From CAYUMU01 sp964445985 (GTDB taxonomy: Bacteria > Planctomycetota > Planctomycetia > Pirellulales > S012-138), in NCBI GenBank assembly GCA_964445985.1, contig CAYUMU010000098.1, forward strand, positions 1 through 22,908: a DNA stretch of 22,908 bases, read 5' to 3'. The notes under the pieces are model-generated. The model was not told the DNA's origin. It worked only from the letters and a program-made list of their open reading frames with translations, and did not search any database. The position numbers and the translations under genes were made by a program. Below are positions 8,020-16,449 of this stretch, one piece after another (the first letter of the stretch is position 1; each line of letters opens with the position of its first letter).

Positions 8020-8101
8020 CATCGCACTCCAAGGATGGTCACGCTGGCAGGGATGCCAATTTTTTGCATCATTGCCTCACCCGATCCGTCCCCTTGTCGA
8101 T

Positions 8102-8127
8102 CTTCGTCCGGACGAGGTTTTTCTTTT
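8102..8127 (+). terminator. Candidate intrinsic terminator downstream of mraZ
   Basis: CTTCGT (8102-8107) pairs with ACGAGG (8112-8117, one G-T pair) around a CCGG tetraloop, followed by TTTTTCTTTT (8118-8127). The stem is short but the T-tract is good. It would end a transcript running from mraZ before ruvC. Confidence 0.5.
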
Positions 8128-8305
8128 CGCCCACCAACCGCCATTCCTAGCGGTTCGTCTTTGCAGCCGGAGCCACTTCGGCTAACGTGCTGGCAGTTTC
8201 CTGGCGGCGGCCAAATGCGCTGCTTGCATGTTTTGTCGCTCCGTCTTTCCCCCACCCGCCCCGCCTGGGCGCCGCCCCCTTATTCCCTGGCCAGGTAAAG
8301 CAACC

Positions 8306-8827
8306 ATGAATGCCCACGCCACGGCCCGCGTATTGGGCGTCGACCCCGGACTCAACATCACCGGCTACGCCGTGCTCCAATTGGGAACCGGCAAGCCGCA
8401 GGTTTGCGAAGCCGGCGTGGTCCGGGGCAAAGATCGCGGCTCGCTCGCTGGCCGGTTGGTACAAATCTACGATGGCCTGCGCGAAGTGATCACCGCCTAC
8501 CAGCCCACGGTGATGGCGCTCGAAGAACTCTACTCGCACTACGACCGGCCGCGGACCTCCATTCTGATGGGGCACGCCCGCGGCGTGATCTGCCTGGCCG
8601 CCCAACAAGCGGGCATCCAGGTCATTCCCTACAGCGCCACCCAAATCAAGAAGATCCTCACCGGCAACGGCCGCGCACCCAAAGGCCAGGTACAAATGGC
8701 CGTGCAACATGAGCTGCGGCTGGCCGCCTTGCCCCAGCCGGCCGATGTCGCCGACGCGCTCGCCGTGGCCCTCTGCCACACCTACCTGGCACCCGTGCAC
8801 AATAAACTGGCCGCCCGCTCAGGCTGA
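8306..8827 (+). CDS. ruvC: Holliday junction endonuclease RuvC
   Basis: A 173-residue protein, the normal RuvC length. The four acidic catalytic residues of the RNase H-like fold are in place: Asp13 in LGVDPGL, Glu73 in ALEELY, and Asp147/Asp150 in ADVADALAVALCH, matching Asp7, Glu66, Asp138 and Asp141 of E. coli RuvC. The basic GNGRAPKGQVQ segment near residue 125 is also typical. It cleaves four-way junctions during recombination with RuvAB, which are not in this window. The start at 8306 was chosen to match family length; the longer frame from 8228 adds 26 unrelated residues. Confidence 0.95.
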   Translation: MNAHATARVLGVDPGLNITGYAVLQLGTGKPQVCEAGVVRGKDRGSLAGRLVQIYDGLREVITAYQPTVMALEELYSHYDRPRTSILMGHARGVICLAAQQAGIQVIPYSATQIKKILTGNGRAPKGQVQMAVQHELRLAALPQPADVADALAVALCHTYLAPVHNKLAARSG

Positions 8828-8871
8828 GCTCACCCCCAGCCCAACCGCGTGAAGTAGCCATGGTGGGCAGT

Positions 8872-8890
8872 GCCGAAAGCTTGCTTCGGC
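8872..8890. terminator. Hairpin between convergent ruvC and protease gene
   Basis: GCCGAA (8872-8877) and TTCGGC (8885-8890) form a stem around AGCTTGC. Outer GTAGCC (8854-8859) and GGCTAC (8912-8917) can extend the structure. It sits in the 86-base gap between two converging genes, so it may serve as a terminator, but no T-run is present. Confidence 0.35.
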
Positions 8891-8913
8891 CAGTCAGCGA
8901 TGGGGGGAAAGGG

Positions 8914-10158
8914 CTACTTTGCCGCCGCTGGCATGTCGGCCCGCGGGCCGATCGCCACGGTGGTCGCCGCCGACAGGGGATACTCCTCCAGCAATCGCAT
9001 GATGTCGCCCGTGGTCACTCCCGCAATCTGGTCCAGTTCCTGTCGCAGCGATAGATATTCGCCGTGCTGAATCCAGTGGCCGCCCACGGCCCGCAAACGC
9101 CGCATCGGCCGTTCGCTGCTAATTACCGCGTGAGCCTTGGTCTTGTTCTTGGCCTGTTCCAGCTCGCGGGCCGTAATCCCCTTGCGGGCTGCCTGCTCAA
9201 ACACCTGATGCACTTTCTGCAGGTTGCGATCCACCTTCTCCGGCTGGCAGCTCAGCATGGTCCAGAACAAACCCGCGCCTTGGTACTCCACGTAATACAT
9301 CGCGGCCTGCTCCGCCTCGCCCGAATCGACCAGTTCCCAGTACAACCGGCTGCCGGAACTGTCGCCCAGAATGGTGGTCAGCAAATCGGCCGCGTAACGG
9401 TCGGCAGCCGTTTTCCACGGGGCCGCGGCCAGTTCCAGGCAATACTGCTGGGTGGAGGCCTCTTTCCGCATGCTGCTAAAGCCCGGGTGCCGCGTCGGCG
9501 GCGTCAGATCGCGGGCGTCTACCGCCACCGGCTCCCACTGCCCACAACAGGCCTCGGCATGCGTGAGCAGGGCGTCGAAATCGACTTTGCCGGCGGCCAC
9601 CAGCGTAATGTTGCTAGGGCTGTATCGCCGCTGGAAGTAGTCCCTCATTTGCCGCACGGTGAGCGCTTCGATCGATTGCACCGTGCCCAGCACGCTGTTG
9701 GCCAGCGGATGCCGCCCAAAGTGCCGGGCCTCGCATTGCTCGTCGGCGCCGTAGGGCGGTTGATCGTCGTACATCCGAATTTCTTCGATGATCACCTTCC
9801 GCTCGGTTTCAAAGTCTTCTTCCCGCAACGAAGGCCGCAGAATGTCGGCCAAGAGTTCCAGCGAAGGCCGGACGAACTCGGGCAGCATGGCCGCGTAATA
9901 CACCGTGTTTTCTTTGCTGGTGTAGGCGTTGTTGTCGGCGCCCATCGCGTCGAACTCGCGATTCACGTCGGCCGCGCCGCGGGTGGGAGTGCCCTTGAAC
10001 ACCATGTGCTCGAGAAAATGACTCACCCCGGCCAACTCGGGCGTTTCATCGCGAGAACCCGTTCGCACGTTGAAGGCCACCGCACAGGAATAGGCGTCGG
10101 GGTTCGACTCGGCAATGACTTCGAGGCCATTCTCTAACGTAGCATGATGAAACTGCAC
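8914..10158 (-). CDS. M16 family zinc metalloprotease
   Basis: A 414-residue M16B-type (pitrilysin/processing-peptidase) protein. The inverted zinc motif HFLEH is at residues 47-51 and the distal glutamate is in VIIEEIRMYDD near residue 125, so the active site is intact. The length fits a single-unit M16B protease that works as a dimer. The open frame runs upstream to 10551, but the first 120 or so residues there are the antisense shadow of the DUF4340 gene and a hairpin repeat. The GTG at 10158 is preferred because GGAG lies 6 bases upstream and the protein then begins at the conserved HATLENGLEVI. It is the last gene of the minus-strand ABC cluster, 109 bases after the DUF4340 gene. No signal peptide is visible from this start. 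Confidence 0.88.
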   Translation of the reverse strand: MQFHHATLENGLEVIAESNPDAYSCAVAFNVRTGSRDETPELAGVSHFLEHMVFKGTPTRGAADVNREFDAMGADNNAYTSKENTVYYAAMLPEFVRPSLELLADILRPSLREEDFETERKVIIEEIRMYDDQPPYGADEQCEARHFGRHPLANSVLGTVQSIEALTVRQMRDYFQRRYSPSNITLVAAGKVDFDALLTHAEACCGQWEPVAVDARDLTPPTRHPGFSSMRKEASTQQYCLELAAAPWKTAADRYAADLLTTILGDSSGSRLYWELVDSGEAEQAAMYYVEYQGAGLFWTMLSCQPEKVDRNLQKVHQVFEQAARKGITARELEQAKNKTKAHAVISSERPMRRLRAVGGHWIQHGEYLSLRQELDQIAGVTTGDIMRLLEEYPLSAATTVAIGPRADMPAAAK

Positions 10159-10196
10159 CGCGTTCTCCAACTGTGAAAACTTCCCGCCATCGTCGT

Positions 10197-10213
10197 CTTT
10201 CGCTCCGCGAAAG
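10197..10213. repeat. Dispersed CTTTCGCTCCGCGAAAG hairpin
   Basis: Identical over 17 bases to the arm at 3365-3381, and preceded by CGT as is the complementary arm there. It lies in the 109-base gap between the DUF4340 and M16 genes, about 39 bases upstream of the chosen GTG start, so it would fold in the mRNA between the two genes. Confidence 0.75.
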
Positions 10214-10267
10214 AATGCGCCTGTGCTGGGCGAAAGCCGACATTTCTCGTGGGGAAAGGAAGATTCT

Positions 10268-11845
10268 TTACGATCCGCCCGGCGGGCGGAAGTTCGGCGG
10301 AAGCTGAAACCCGGGGGGAAAACCGCCTTGGCCAGGCCGCATCGCGGGCGTGGCCGGCTCTTCGGGCTGGCTGCCGGCCTCCACCAGCAACTCGGCTCGA
10401 TCCAGGTGAATCTTCTCAAACAACTCGTCGTTGATGATGTAAAACCAGCCCGAAAATCGATCGTTGAGCTCTTGGGCCAGCTTCTGGCCCTGCTCCACCT
10501 GCCGCTGGTAGCGCTCGCGAACCAAGGCATTCTGCTTCTCAATCTCTTCACGCAGCGCCTGATAGTCGGCCGCCGTCTTCAATCCCTGCGATTTGATCTC
10601 TTCCAGGTTGATAATGCTGAACCGCGGTTGGGTGGGATCGGTCGCTGGAGCGGACTCGCCCGCTGGATCGCCCGGCTCGGCAGGCAGATCCTGATACGTG
10701 GGCCGCGGCAACTCCTGCTCGTTGAAGCGGGCCACAATCAACAAATACCGGCTGTTATTTGGATCGGCCGGATTCACCTCCGAAACATCGCTCCCCAGGT
10801 CCTGGGCCTTCTCGCCGAACCGCAGCACGTATTCCACGCCGTTCCGCAGGGCAATGTTGATCTCACCCTGCTTCGACAGCAATTGGATGCCCCCCTCGGG
10901 CACCGGGATAATGTAATACCCTCGGGCCGCCAGCCCTTCCACCAACTGCTGGCTGAGTTGCAACCCCTCCTGGCCGCTCAGTCCACGGCCTAGCGCGGTC
11001 GGCTTGGCTCGCACGTCCACAATTTGCAACTGGCCGAATGCCTGGAGCATGTCGTTCAGCTTTTTGCGGTCCAGTTCTTTGCCGGCGGGAAGATCGGCCA
11101 GGCTCCACTGTTCGGCCGGAGGGGCCGTGGCGTTGTAGGTCACCTTGATGACGTCGCCGCCGATGTACGGAGGATTCTTGGTCGGATCGATCGAATAATC
11201 GTGCAGCACCACATGATCGATCTGGCCCGTGTTCAGTTGCAACAGGTCCTTGTTGATCCAGTCTTTGAAGTTGGTGGAAAGCTTGCTGGTATCCACCTTG
11301 GCCACATACACCCGGTCGAACTTGGGCACCGCCACGTACCGCAAGTCGGGTTCGCCGGGAAACGGCTCGCCAATGATCAGCTCGGCCAGCGTGTTGTTGC
11401 TCTGGTCGGCCATTCGCACGAACGTGCCCACGCCGGTGTCGCCCACCTTGGCCTCCCGCGGATCGACCACTTTGTAAGAAGCATGGTCGGCGGCGTCATC
11501 GCTCACGCTGTTCTCTTTGATGAGGCCAATCAGGCTGGTCGCCGCCTGGGCCAACTGGTCTCGCAAGTCGGTTGGGTAATTGTAGCGCGAAGGGATCGTC
11601 CATTTGCCGTCGGCATCCTTGCGAATTTCAAACTCGCGCGGCTGCCCCGCGCTCTCGTCCCATTTCACAATTTCCAGCCGGGCCGCCACGAGCGGGTCGG
11701 TAAACCGCGGAAAGAATGGCTGCTTGAGGTCGTTGATCGATTCCTCGGAAAAATCGACCGAGTTCGACCGCACCACCACCACGCTGGCAATCAAACACAC
11801 CACGGCCACGCTCACGTAGACGAGAGTTTTGGCGAGCTCACTCAT
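10268..11845 (-). CDS. DUF4340 domain-containing membrane-anchored protein
   Basis: A 525-residue protein with a single N-terminal membrane span (residues about 8-26, LVYVSVAVVCLIASVVVV) and a large domain expected outside the cytoplasm. The pattern (FEIRKDADGKWTIPSRYNYPTD near 70-95, then IGEPFPGEPDLRYVAVPKFDRVYVAKVD) matches DUF4340 proteins, which are regularly encoded beside GldG-like ABC components in several phyla. The C-terminal 140 residues add a Pro-rich stretch, a predicted coiled coil (residues about 425-470) and a Pro/Gly-rich tail. Biochemical function is unknown. AAGGA lies 6 bases before the ATG, a good ribosome binding site. It follows the permease fusion by 120 bases; that gap contains GCGTTAGCGAGGGA-type repeat-like sequence but no clear terminator. 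Confidence 0.85.
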   Translation of the reverse strand: MSELAKTLVYVSVAVVCLIASVVVVRSNSVDFSEESINDLKQPFFPRFTDPLVAARLEIVKWDESAGQPREFEIRKDADGKWTIPSRYNYPTDLRDQLAQAATSLIGLIKENSVSDDAADHASYKVVDPREAKVGDTGVGTFVRMADQSNNTLAELIIGEPFPGEPDLRYVAVPKFDRVYVAKVDTSKLSTNFKDWINKDLLQLNTGQIDHVVLHDYSIDPTKNPPYIGGDVIKVTYNATAPPAEQWSLADLPAGKELDRKKLNDMLQAFGQLQIVDVRAKPTALGRGLSGQEGLQLSQQLVEGLAARGYYIIPVPEGGIQLLSKQGEINIALRNGVEYVLRFGEKAQDLGSDVSEVNPADPNNSRYLLIVARFNEQELPRPTYQDLPAEPGDPAGESAPATDPTQPRFSIINLEEIKSQGLKTAADYQALREEIEKQNALVRERYQRQVEQGQKLAQELNDRFSGWFYIINDELFEKIHLDRAELLVEAGSQPEEPATPAMRPGQGGFPPGFQLPPNFRPPGGS

Positions 11846-11965
11846 GAATGTTCCTTCAGGTTTCCAGAATTCGCAGGCATTTGGCCACTTGCACCCCGAC
11901 GCGTTAGCGAGGGAGTGTTGAGGGGGCGATGTTCATTCACATCCCGAATTGGCATTGATACGTTA

Positions 11966-14900
11966 TTACCCGCGCAGCCGATTGCTCGACACGCCTTGCC
12001 GTTCGCGCGAGCGACGGTTGATGAACACCACAATGCCCATCAGCAGCGGAATCACCGGGGGCACCAGCACCAGCCACATTTTGTAAAACGCCTTGATCGA
12101 GTCCACGTCTTCATCCAGCGAGCGTTCGAGTGCCCGCAGGTCTTGTTGGTTTTTGCGCTCCGCGATCTCGATCAGTTGGGCCTTGCGGCGGTTGGCCTCG
12201 CGCAGCTTGATCGCCTTGGCGTCTTCGTTCGTAATGCCAGCCAACTCGCGGGATACTTGGGCTTCCACATCGCTGATCTCTTGCGTTAGGACCAACGCCG
12301 CGTCGTCGCGTCTCTGTTTGGCGATCGCCTGGGCGTCTTCCACCTTGGCCTCGATCGATTTCAGCGTGCGGTGCTGCGGCCGGCGTTTGCGAATATCCAC
12401 AAACATTTCATCGCCCACCAGCACGTCCATCACGTTCAGCACGAAGGGCACGTTGTCCAAATTGAGAAACAGGTCGAGATTGGGGTTGTTGCCCTCGGCG
12501 CGAATGTTGAAAAACACGCTCGAAAGGCAATCGGCGTCGGCGACCACCACCACATCCACCTCGGGAGCGTCGGCCGGCGCCTCCGCCGGCGCGGGGCCGT
12601 CGTCATCGTCATGCCCGCCTTCGTGGCCAGGGTGATTGACCAAACGCACCAGATCGGCAACACCGCCGCGGGTGTTCTGACTCTGCGGGCGCGAGAACGG
12701 ATCGACCTGCCCGCCCGGCATGATGCCTTGCAGCGGATTCGCGGGCTCTTCGGGCGATTCTTTCGGAATGGCCGCCGGATCGAGCTTGCCCCGCAGTCGG
12801 GCCGCCACCACGTACTCCGTGGGCCGTTCGGTCTTGGTGTAGTTCCGCTCGCGATCCTGATTGGTTTCGCGCCGACCCGTGCGAGGGTTCACGCTAAACA
12901 TTTCTTCCACCTTGAGCGTGCCCGCCTCGCGACTGGTGAACAACAGCGGGGTGTACTTGAGCCCCGTATCTTTGCCGCGGCGAATGAAGCCGGCACAGGG
13001 GAGCAAGATTTCTTGCAACTTGGAAGTGATCGCCTGCTGATCGTCGAACGGCGTTTTGGCCCCCGAACCCCGACCAATAAACACAAATTCCGGCGGCAGG
13101 TCGTCCACCTTGGGGTGCGGATTGTACGCCGACCACAACAATTCCTCGCTCGAGAACTCAATCCCCAGCATCTGCCACAGTTTGTCCAAATGGTTGGGTT
13201 GACCTGGAGGCGCGCTGATCTGCAAGAACGTCGGCAAGGGATCCTCAAAAATGGCCGTCGGCACGCCTTGGGCAATCGCGGCGATTACGTGGTCCACGCC
13301 CTGGGCGTCGAGCGTGGAAGGCTGCACGACCAGCAAGGCAGCGTATAGCAACTTGCCGTCCGGCCCTCGCACCTTGATCGGCTCGGCCGGATCGACTTCT
13401 TCCACCAGATACTGCTTCTCCAGTTCCTCGATAAGCATTTGCTTGGGAGGCGCCTGGTTGCGGAATTGGGGCGGCATCTCCGGCGGCAACATGGGCGCGG
13501 CCGTTCGCACCACGCCAATGGTCTTGGCTTCCGTGTCTTCGCGGGCCACCGTCACAATCGAGCGGGCCAACTCATACTCCACCGGAATACCGCGATCGAG
13601 GAAGGGGATCACGTGCTTGTTCAAACCGCTGGTAAAGGCCACCGCAATAAACAGGTCTTCCACCTTGAGCTGCCCTCGCCGCTGACTCCCTACCTGCCGC
13701 GGCTCAATGTCATAAAACTGCTCGGCCCGATCGGCCTCGGCGCTGGCCGGCAGCGTTTCGTTCACCAGGATTTCCACATTGGGGTTGCCCAGCGCCTCGA
13801 TCTCCCGCAGCGTGTTCAACAAATTCAGCCGCGTGGTGATGTAGGTGTCGGGCGTGCGATCCTCGGGGCTCACAAAGGCCTCGATGCGCACCCGCCGCGG
13901 CCGCCGCATCGCCAGGTCGCCTGTTTGCGGATTGTAAACCACGCTGGACCGGTCGCCGCTGGGCCGGGGAACACTCAAATTGGCCGGCTCCAAAACCTGG
14001 GTCTTGAACTCCTCCTCGTCCTGGGGCGGATTCTTATGCGTCTCCTCGTATTTTTTCAAAGCGTCAGAAATCTTGTTCAGCGTTTCTTTGTGCTCTTCGC
14101 GATACTCGGTGGGCAAGCCCTCCAGGCGATAGCCCAGGTTGCTCACAATTTCTTTGGTGCTGGGCGACAGCGAATTGAGACCTTCCGCCGTGGCGTCGAA
14201 CCGCAGCGTGACATAGGCCGAAAGCAGAATAATGCCCGCGCAAATGGCCCCCAGCGAAATCGTGCGGGCAATATAGTGCCCCAGCAACGACTGCCCGTCG
14301 CGGCCACCCAGCCAATGCCGGCGACCGATCAGCACCACGCACAAGTAGAAGCAGAAGGCGGCAATCAGAATGAAGTACATCATGCTGGAAAAGCTGATCA
14401 CGCCGCTTTGGAAATCGCGGAAATGCCAGCCGATGCTCAGCCGCTGAATCTTGACGGCCAGCCATTCGGGAAAAATAGTGTTGGCGTTGGCGGCAAACAC
14501 CAGCGGAGCGTTGAACACCGTGCCGAGCACAAAGCCCACTGTCAGATCGGCCGTGAGGAACGAGGCCACCATGCCAATGGAAATCATGGCCACGCCCACC
14601 ATCCAGTAGCCGAAATACATGCCGAAGAACAACCCCAGGTCGGGCGATCCCAGCACGGTCAGCATCAGCAGATTGCAGGCGGCCGAGTAGGCGAGCGAAG
14701 CCGTGTAAATCGCCACCGCCGCCAGAAACTTGCCGGCCACCACTTCCATGTCGCTGGCCGGAATGGTCAGCAACAATTCGTCGGTGCCCAACCGCCGCTC
14801 CTCGGCCCAAATACTCATGGTAATGGCCGGAATAAAGATCAGCAGAATATAGGGCAGCCATTTGTTGAGCTGATCGAGATTGGCCAGGTTGGAGTTGAAA

Positions 14901-15031
14901 AACTCATTGGGCCAAAAAGCGGCGATGCCGGTCAGCAACACAAACATGAACAAAAACACATAGCCGGTAGGGCTAGTGAAATAGCTGACAAAGTTCCGCT
15001 TGAAAACGGCGATCAGCACGGAGCTCTTCAT
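11966..15031 (-). CDS. ABC-2 permease fused to GldG-type domain (GldFG-like)
   Basis: A 1021-residue fusion. Residues 1-235 are an ABC-2 permease of the GldF kind, with spans at about 22-40, 58-76, 101-127, 132-158, 162-182 and 213-235 and the conserved EERRLGTDELLLTIPAS loop (77-93). A seventh span at about 256-276 leads into RFDATAEGLNSLSPSTKEI, the hallmark start of GldG proteins. A large GldG-type (PF09822-like) domain follows, predicted outside the cytoplasm. Near residue 800 is a loop rich in His, Asp, Pro and Ala (NHPGHEGGHDDDDGP). Residues about 900-980 are a long charged coiled coil, and a final span (about 985-1005) ends in a basic tail. In Bacteroidetes gldF and gldG are separate genes. 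It should pair with the ATPase encoded 107 bases upstream. The cargo is unknown. Confidence 0.88.
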   Translation of the reverse strand: MKSSVLIAVFKRNFVSYFTSPTGYVFLFMFVLLTGIAAFWPNEFFNSNLANLDQLNKWLPYILLIFIPAITMSIWAEERRLGTDELLLTIPASDMEVVAGKFLAAVAIYTASLAYSAACNLLMLTVLGSPDLGLFFGMYFGYWMVGVAMISIGMVASFLTADLTVGFVLGTVFNAPLVFAANANTIFPEWLAVKIQRLSIGWHFRDFQSGVISFSSMMYFILIAAFCFYLCVVLIGRRHWLGGRDGQSLLGHYIARTISLGAICAGIILLSAYVTLRFDATAEGLNSLSPSTKEIVSNLGYRLEGLPTEYREEHKETLNKISDALKKYEETHKNPPQDEEEFKTQVLEPANLSVPRPSGDRSSVVYNPQTGDLAMRRPRRVRIEAFVSPEDRTPDTYITTRLNLLNTLREIEALGNPNVEILVNETLPASAEADRAEQFYDIEPRQVGSQRRGQLKVEDLFIAVAFTSGLNKHVIPFLDRGIPVEYELARSIVTVAREDTEAKTIGVVRTAAPMLPPEMPPQFRNQAPPKQMLIEELEKQYLVEEVDPAEPIKVRGPDGKLLYAALLVVQPSTLDAQGVDHVIAAIAQGVPTAIFEDPLPTFLQISAPPGQPNHLDKLWQMLGIEFSSEELLWSAYNPHPKVDDLPPEFVFIGRGSGAKTPFDDQQAITSKLQEILLPCAGFIRRGKDTGLKYTPLLFTSREAGTLKVEEMFSVNPRTGRRETNQDRERNYTKTERPTEYVVAARLRGKLDPAAIPKESPEEPANPLQGIMPGGQVDPFSRPQSQNTRGGVADLVRLVNHPGHEGGHDDDDGPAPAEAPADAPEVDVVVVADADCLSSVFFNIRAEGNNPNLDLFLNLDNVPFVLNVMDVLVGDEMFVDIRKRRPQHRTLKSIEAKVEDAQAIAKQRRDDAALVLTQEISDVEAQVSRELAGITNEDAKAIKLREANRRKAQLIEIAERKNQQDLRALERSLDEDVDSIKAFYKMWLVLVPPVIPLLMGIVVFINRRSRERQGVSSNRLRG

Positions 15032-15138
15032 GGCTTATCGTATCCGGTCGATAGTCAAATATTGCGATGAACGGAATATATCGGTTGTCGCCCGCCCGCC
15101 GACTTGCCGCGGACATGGCCCGCGAAGGGGGGAGGGCT

Positions 15139-15978
15139 CTAAACTTGCGCGGGCGCCCCGCTCAGTTCGTGGAAGCGATCTTCGAGGGTAACCTGGTCGG
15201 AAAGCAGTTCCGAAATCGGGCCGTCAAACTTCAGCCGGCCGTCGGAAATGAACAACGCTCGACTGCACATCGCCTGCACCTCTTGCATGATGTGCGTCGA
15301 AAGCAGAATGGTGTGGTCTTTACCCAATTGGGCAATCGTGCGGCGAACTTCGCTGATTTGATTGGGATCGAGCCCGGCGGTCGGTTCGTCCATGATCAGC
15401 ACGTCGGGGTCGTGCAACAGGGTTTGGGCCATGCCCACCCGCTGGCGATAACCGCGCGACAGCTTGCCGATCGGCTTGCCGAGTACTTCCCACAAATCGA
15501 GCAGGTCCACCACCTTCTCAATCCGGTCTTTTCGCAACGCCTTGGGCATACCCCGCGCGGTGGCGAAAAACCGCAACAGGCCCAGCGGCGTCATGTCGCG
15601 ATACAGCGGCCCGTTCTCCGGCAGGTAGCCCAGGTGCTTGCTCCCTTGCAAGCGCTGGCTAGCCATGTCGCAACCGGCAATCCGGGCCACGCCGGCGCTG
15701 GGCGCCAGGTAGCCGGTCAGCACCTTCATGGTGGTGCTCTTGCCGGCGCCGTTGGGTCCCATGAAGGCCACCACTTCGCCGCGGTAAACCTTGAACGATA
15801 CGCTCTCGATCGCCGCAAAACTGCCATAGTATTTGCACAGCCCGGCCGCTTCGATCATGGGCGTGCCCGCGTTGTGTTCGCGCTCGGATCGTTGGACAGC
15901 AGGCAGGGGCGCGCCAGGTGAGGCCGGCGCGGCGGAAGCATGTGCAGTTGGCTCTTGATTTCCGCTCGGATTTGTCAT
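15139..15978 (-). CDS. ABC transporter ATP-binding protein (GldA-like)
   Basis: A 279-residue nucleotide-binding subunit. Walker A is GPNGAGKS (74-81), the Q-loop region reads LGYLPENGPLY as in GldA-type ATPases, the signature is LSRGYRQR (173-180), Walker B is VLIMDE (193-198), and the switch histidine is in LLSTHIMQE (His229). All catalytic elements are intact. Residues 1-40 are a low-complexity Ala/Pro/Ser tail ahead of the ABC fold, which starts at MIEAAGLCKYYG (Met41), so the real start could be there. The frame extends upstream to 16188 through unlikely sequence. It is first in the cluster, followed by the permease fusion, and presumably energises it. Confidence 0.92.
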   Translation of the reverse strand: MTNPSGNQEPTAHASAAPASPGAPLPAVQRSEREHNAGTPMIEAAGLCKYYGSFAAIESVSFKVYRGEVVAFMGPNGAGKSTTMKVLTGYLAPSAGVARIAGCDMASQRLQGSKHLGYLPENGPLYRDMTPLGLLRFFATARGMPKALRKDRIEKVVDLLDLWEVLGKPIGKLSRGYRQRVGMAQTLLHDPDVLIMDEPTAGLDPNQISEVRRTIAQLGKDHTILLSTHIMQEVQAMCSRALFISDGRLKFDGPISELLSDQVTLEDRFHELSGAPAQV

Positions 15979-16449
15979 CGACAGTTTACCCTTGGGCGAT
16001 GGCGACAAGGCAAAATCGGTAGTTCCTCGGTAGTCCCGCATTTCCCGGCGTGCTGGGCACGGAGCGCGAAGCCGTGCTGGGCGAACCCCCTGCCGGCCGG
16101 ATTTCCGCCCAAGGCGGGAATCCGTATCGCGCTTTCCGCTCCCCTTCCAGGAAACGACCAATATGGAGTCTGGCGACGTTGGGGGCAACCCATCGCCGCG
16201 GATGCAACCAGCCGAGCCGAGGTGAATCGCTCCGCCCCAAGCCGAGCCTCACCACGCTGGGCAGGCGGCCCCGCCCGATCGAAACGACACCCGATCTTGC
16301 GTGCAGCACAACGTGCCACTGGCGATCGCAACCCCGCTCGAGCGAGCGTGGACAGACCGCCGGACTCCGGCATTTCGCAACCTGCTTCCGTTGGCCCTAC
16401 ACAGGGCACTACGTGCTGGCAGCGGCGTAGGTTCGCTGTTTTTGATGCT
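15979..16449. other. Intergenic region between prmC and the ABC cluster
   Basis: About 470 bases with open frames on both strands but no ribosome binding sites, no recognisable protein and Arg/Pro/Cys-rich translations typical of GC-rich noncoding DNA. It should hold the promoter of the ABC cluster and the end of the rpmE-prfA-prmC transcript; neither was identified. Confidence 0.45.

Larger units (their letters stand above)
7824..8305. other. Structured intergenic region between mraZ and ruvC
   Basis: No supported gene. An open frame at 7888-8298 lacks a ribosome binding site, is rich in Pro/Ser/Arg and resembles no family. The region holds inverted repeats AATCCGCGG (7911-7919) and CCGCGGATT (7965-7973), a hairpin at 7992-8019, three GTCACCC heptamers (7922, 7935, 8004) and a terminator-like hairpin at 8102-8127. 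Confidence 0.5.

Noticed and set aside
7888..8298. A 136-residue open frame between mraZ and ruvC
   Set aside because: It crosses several hairpins and the candidate terminator, has no ribosome binding site and no protein-like pattern.
10159..10551. An N-terminal extension of the M16 protease to 10551
   Set aside because: The extra 131 residues are antisense to the end of the DUF4340 gene and pass through the CTTTCGC hairpin; a GTG with a GGAG site at 10158 gives the normal family N-terminus.
13439..15070. A 543-codon plus-strand open frame opposite the permease fusion
   Set aside because: It is antisense to a clearly real gene, its translation is rich in His, Gln, Arg and Gly without domain pattern, and GC-rich genes commonly create such shadows.
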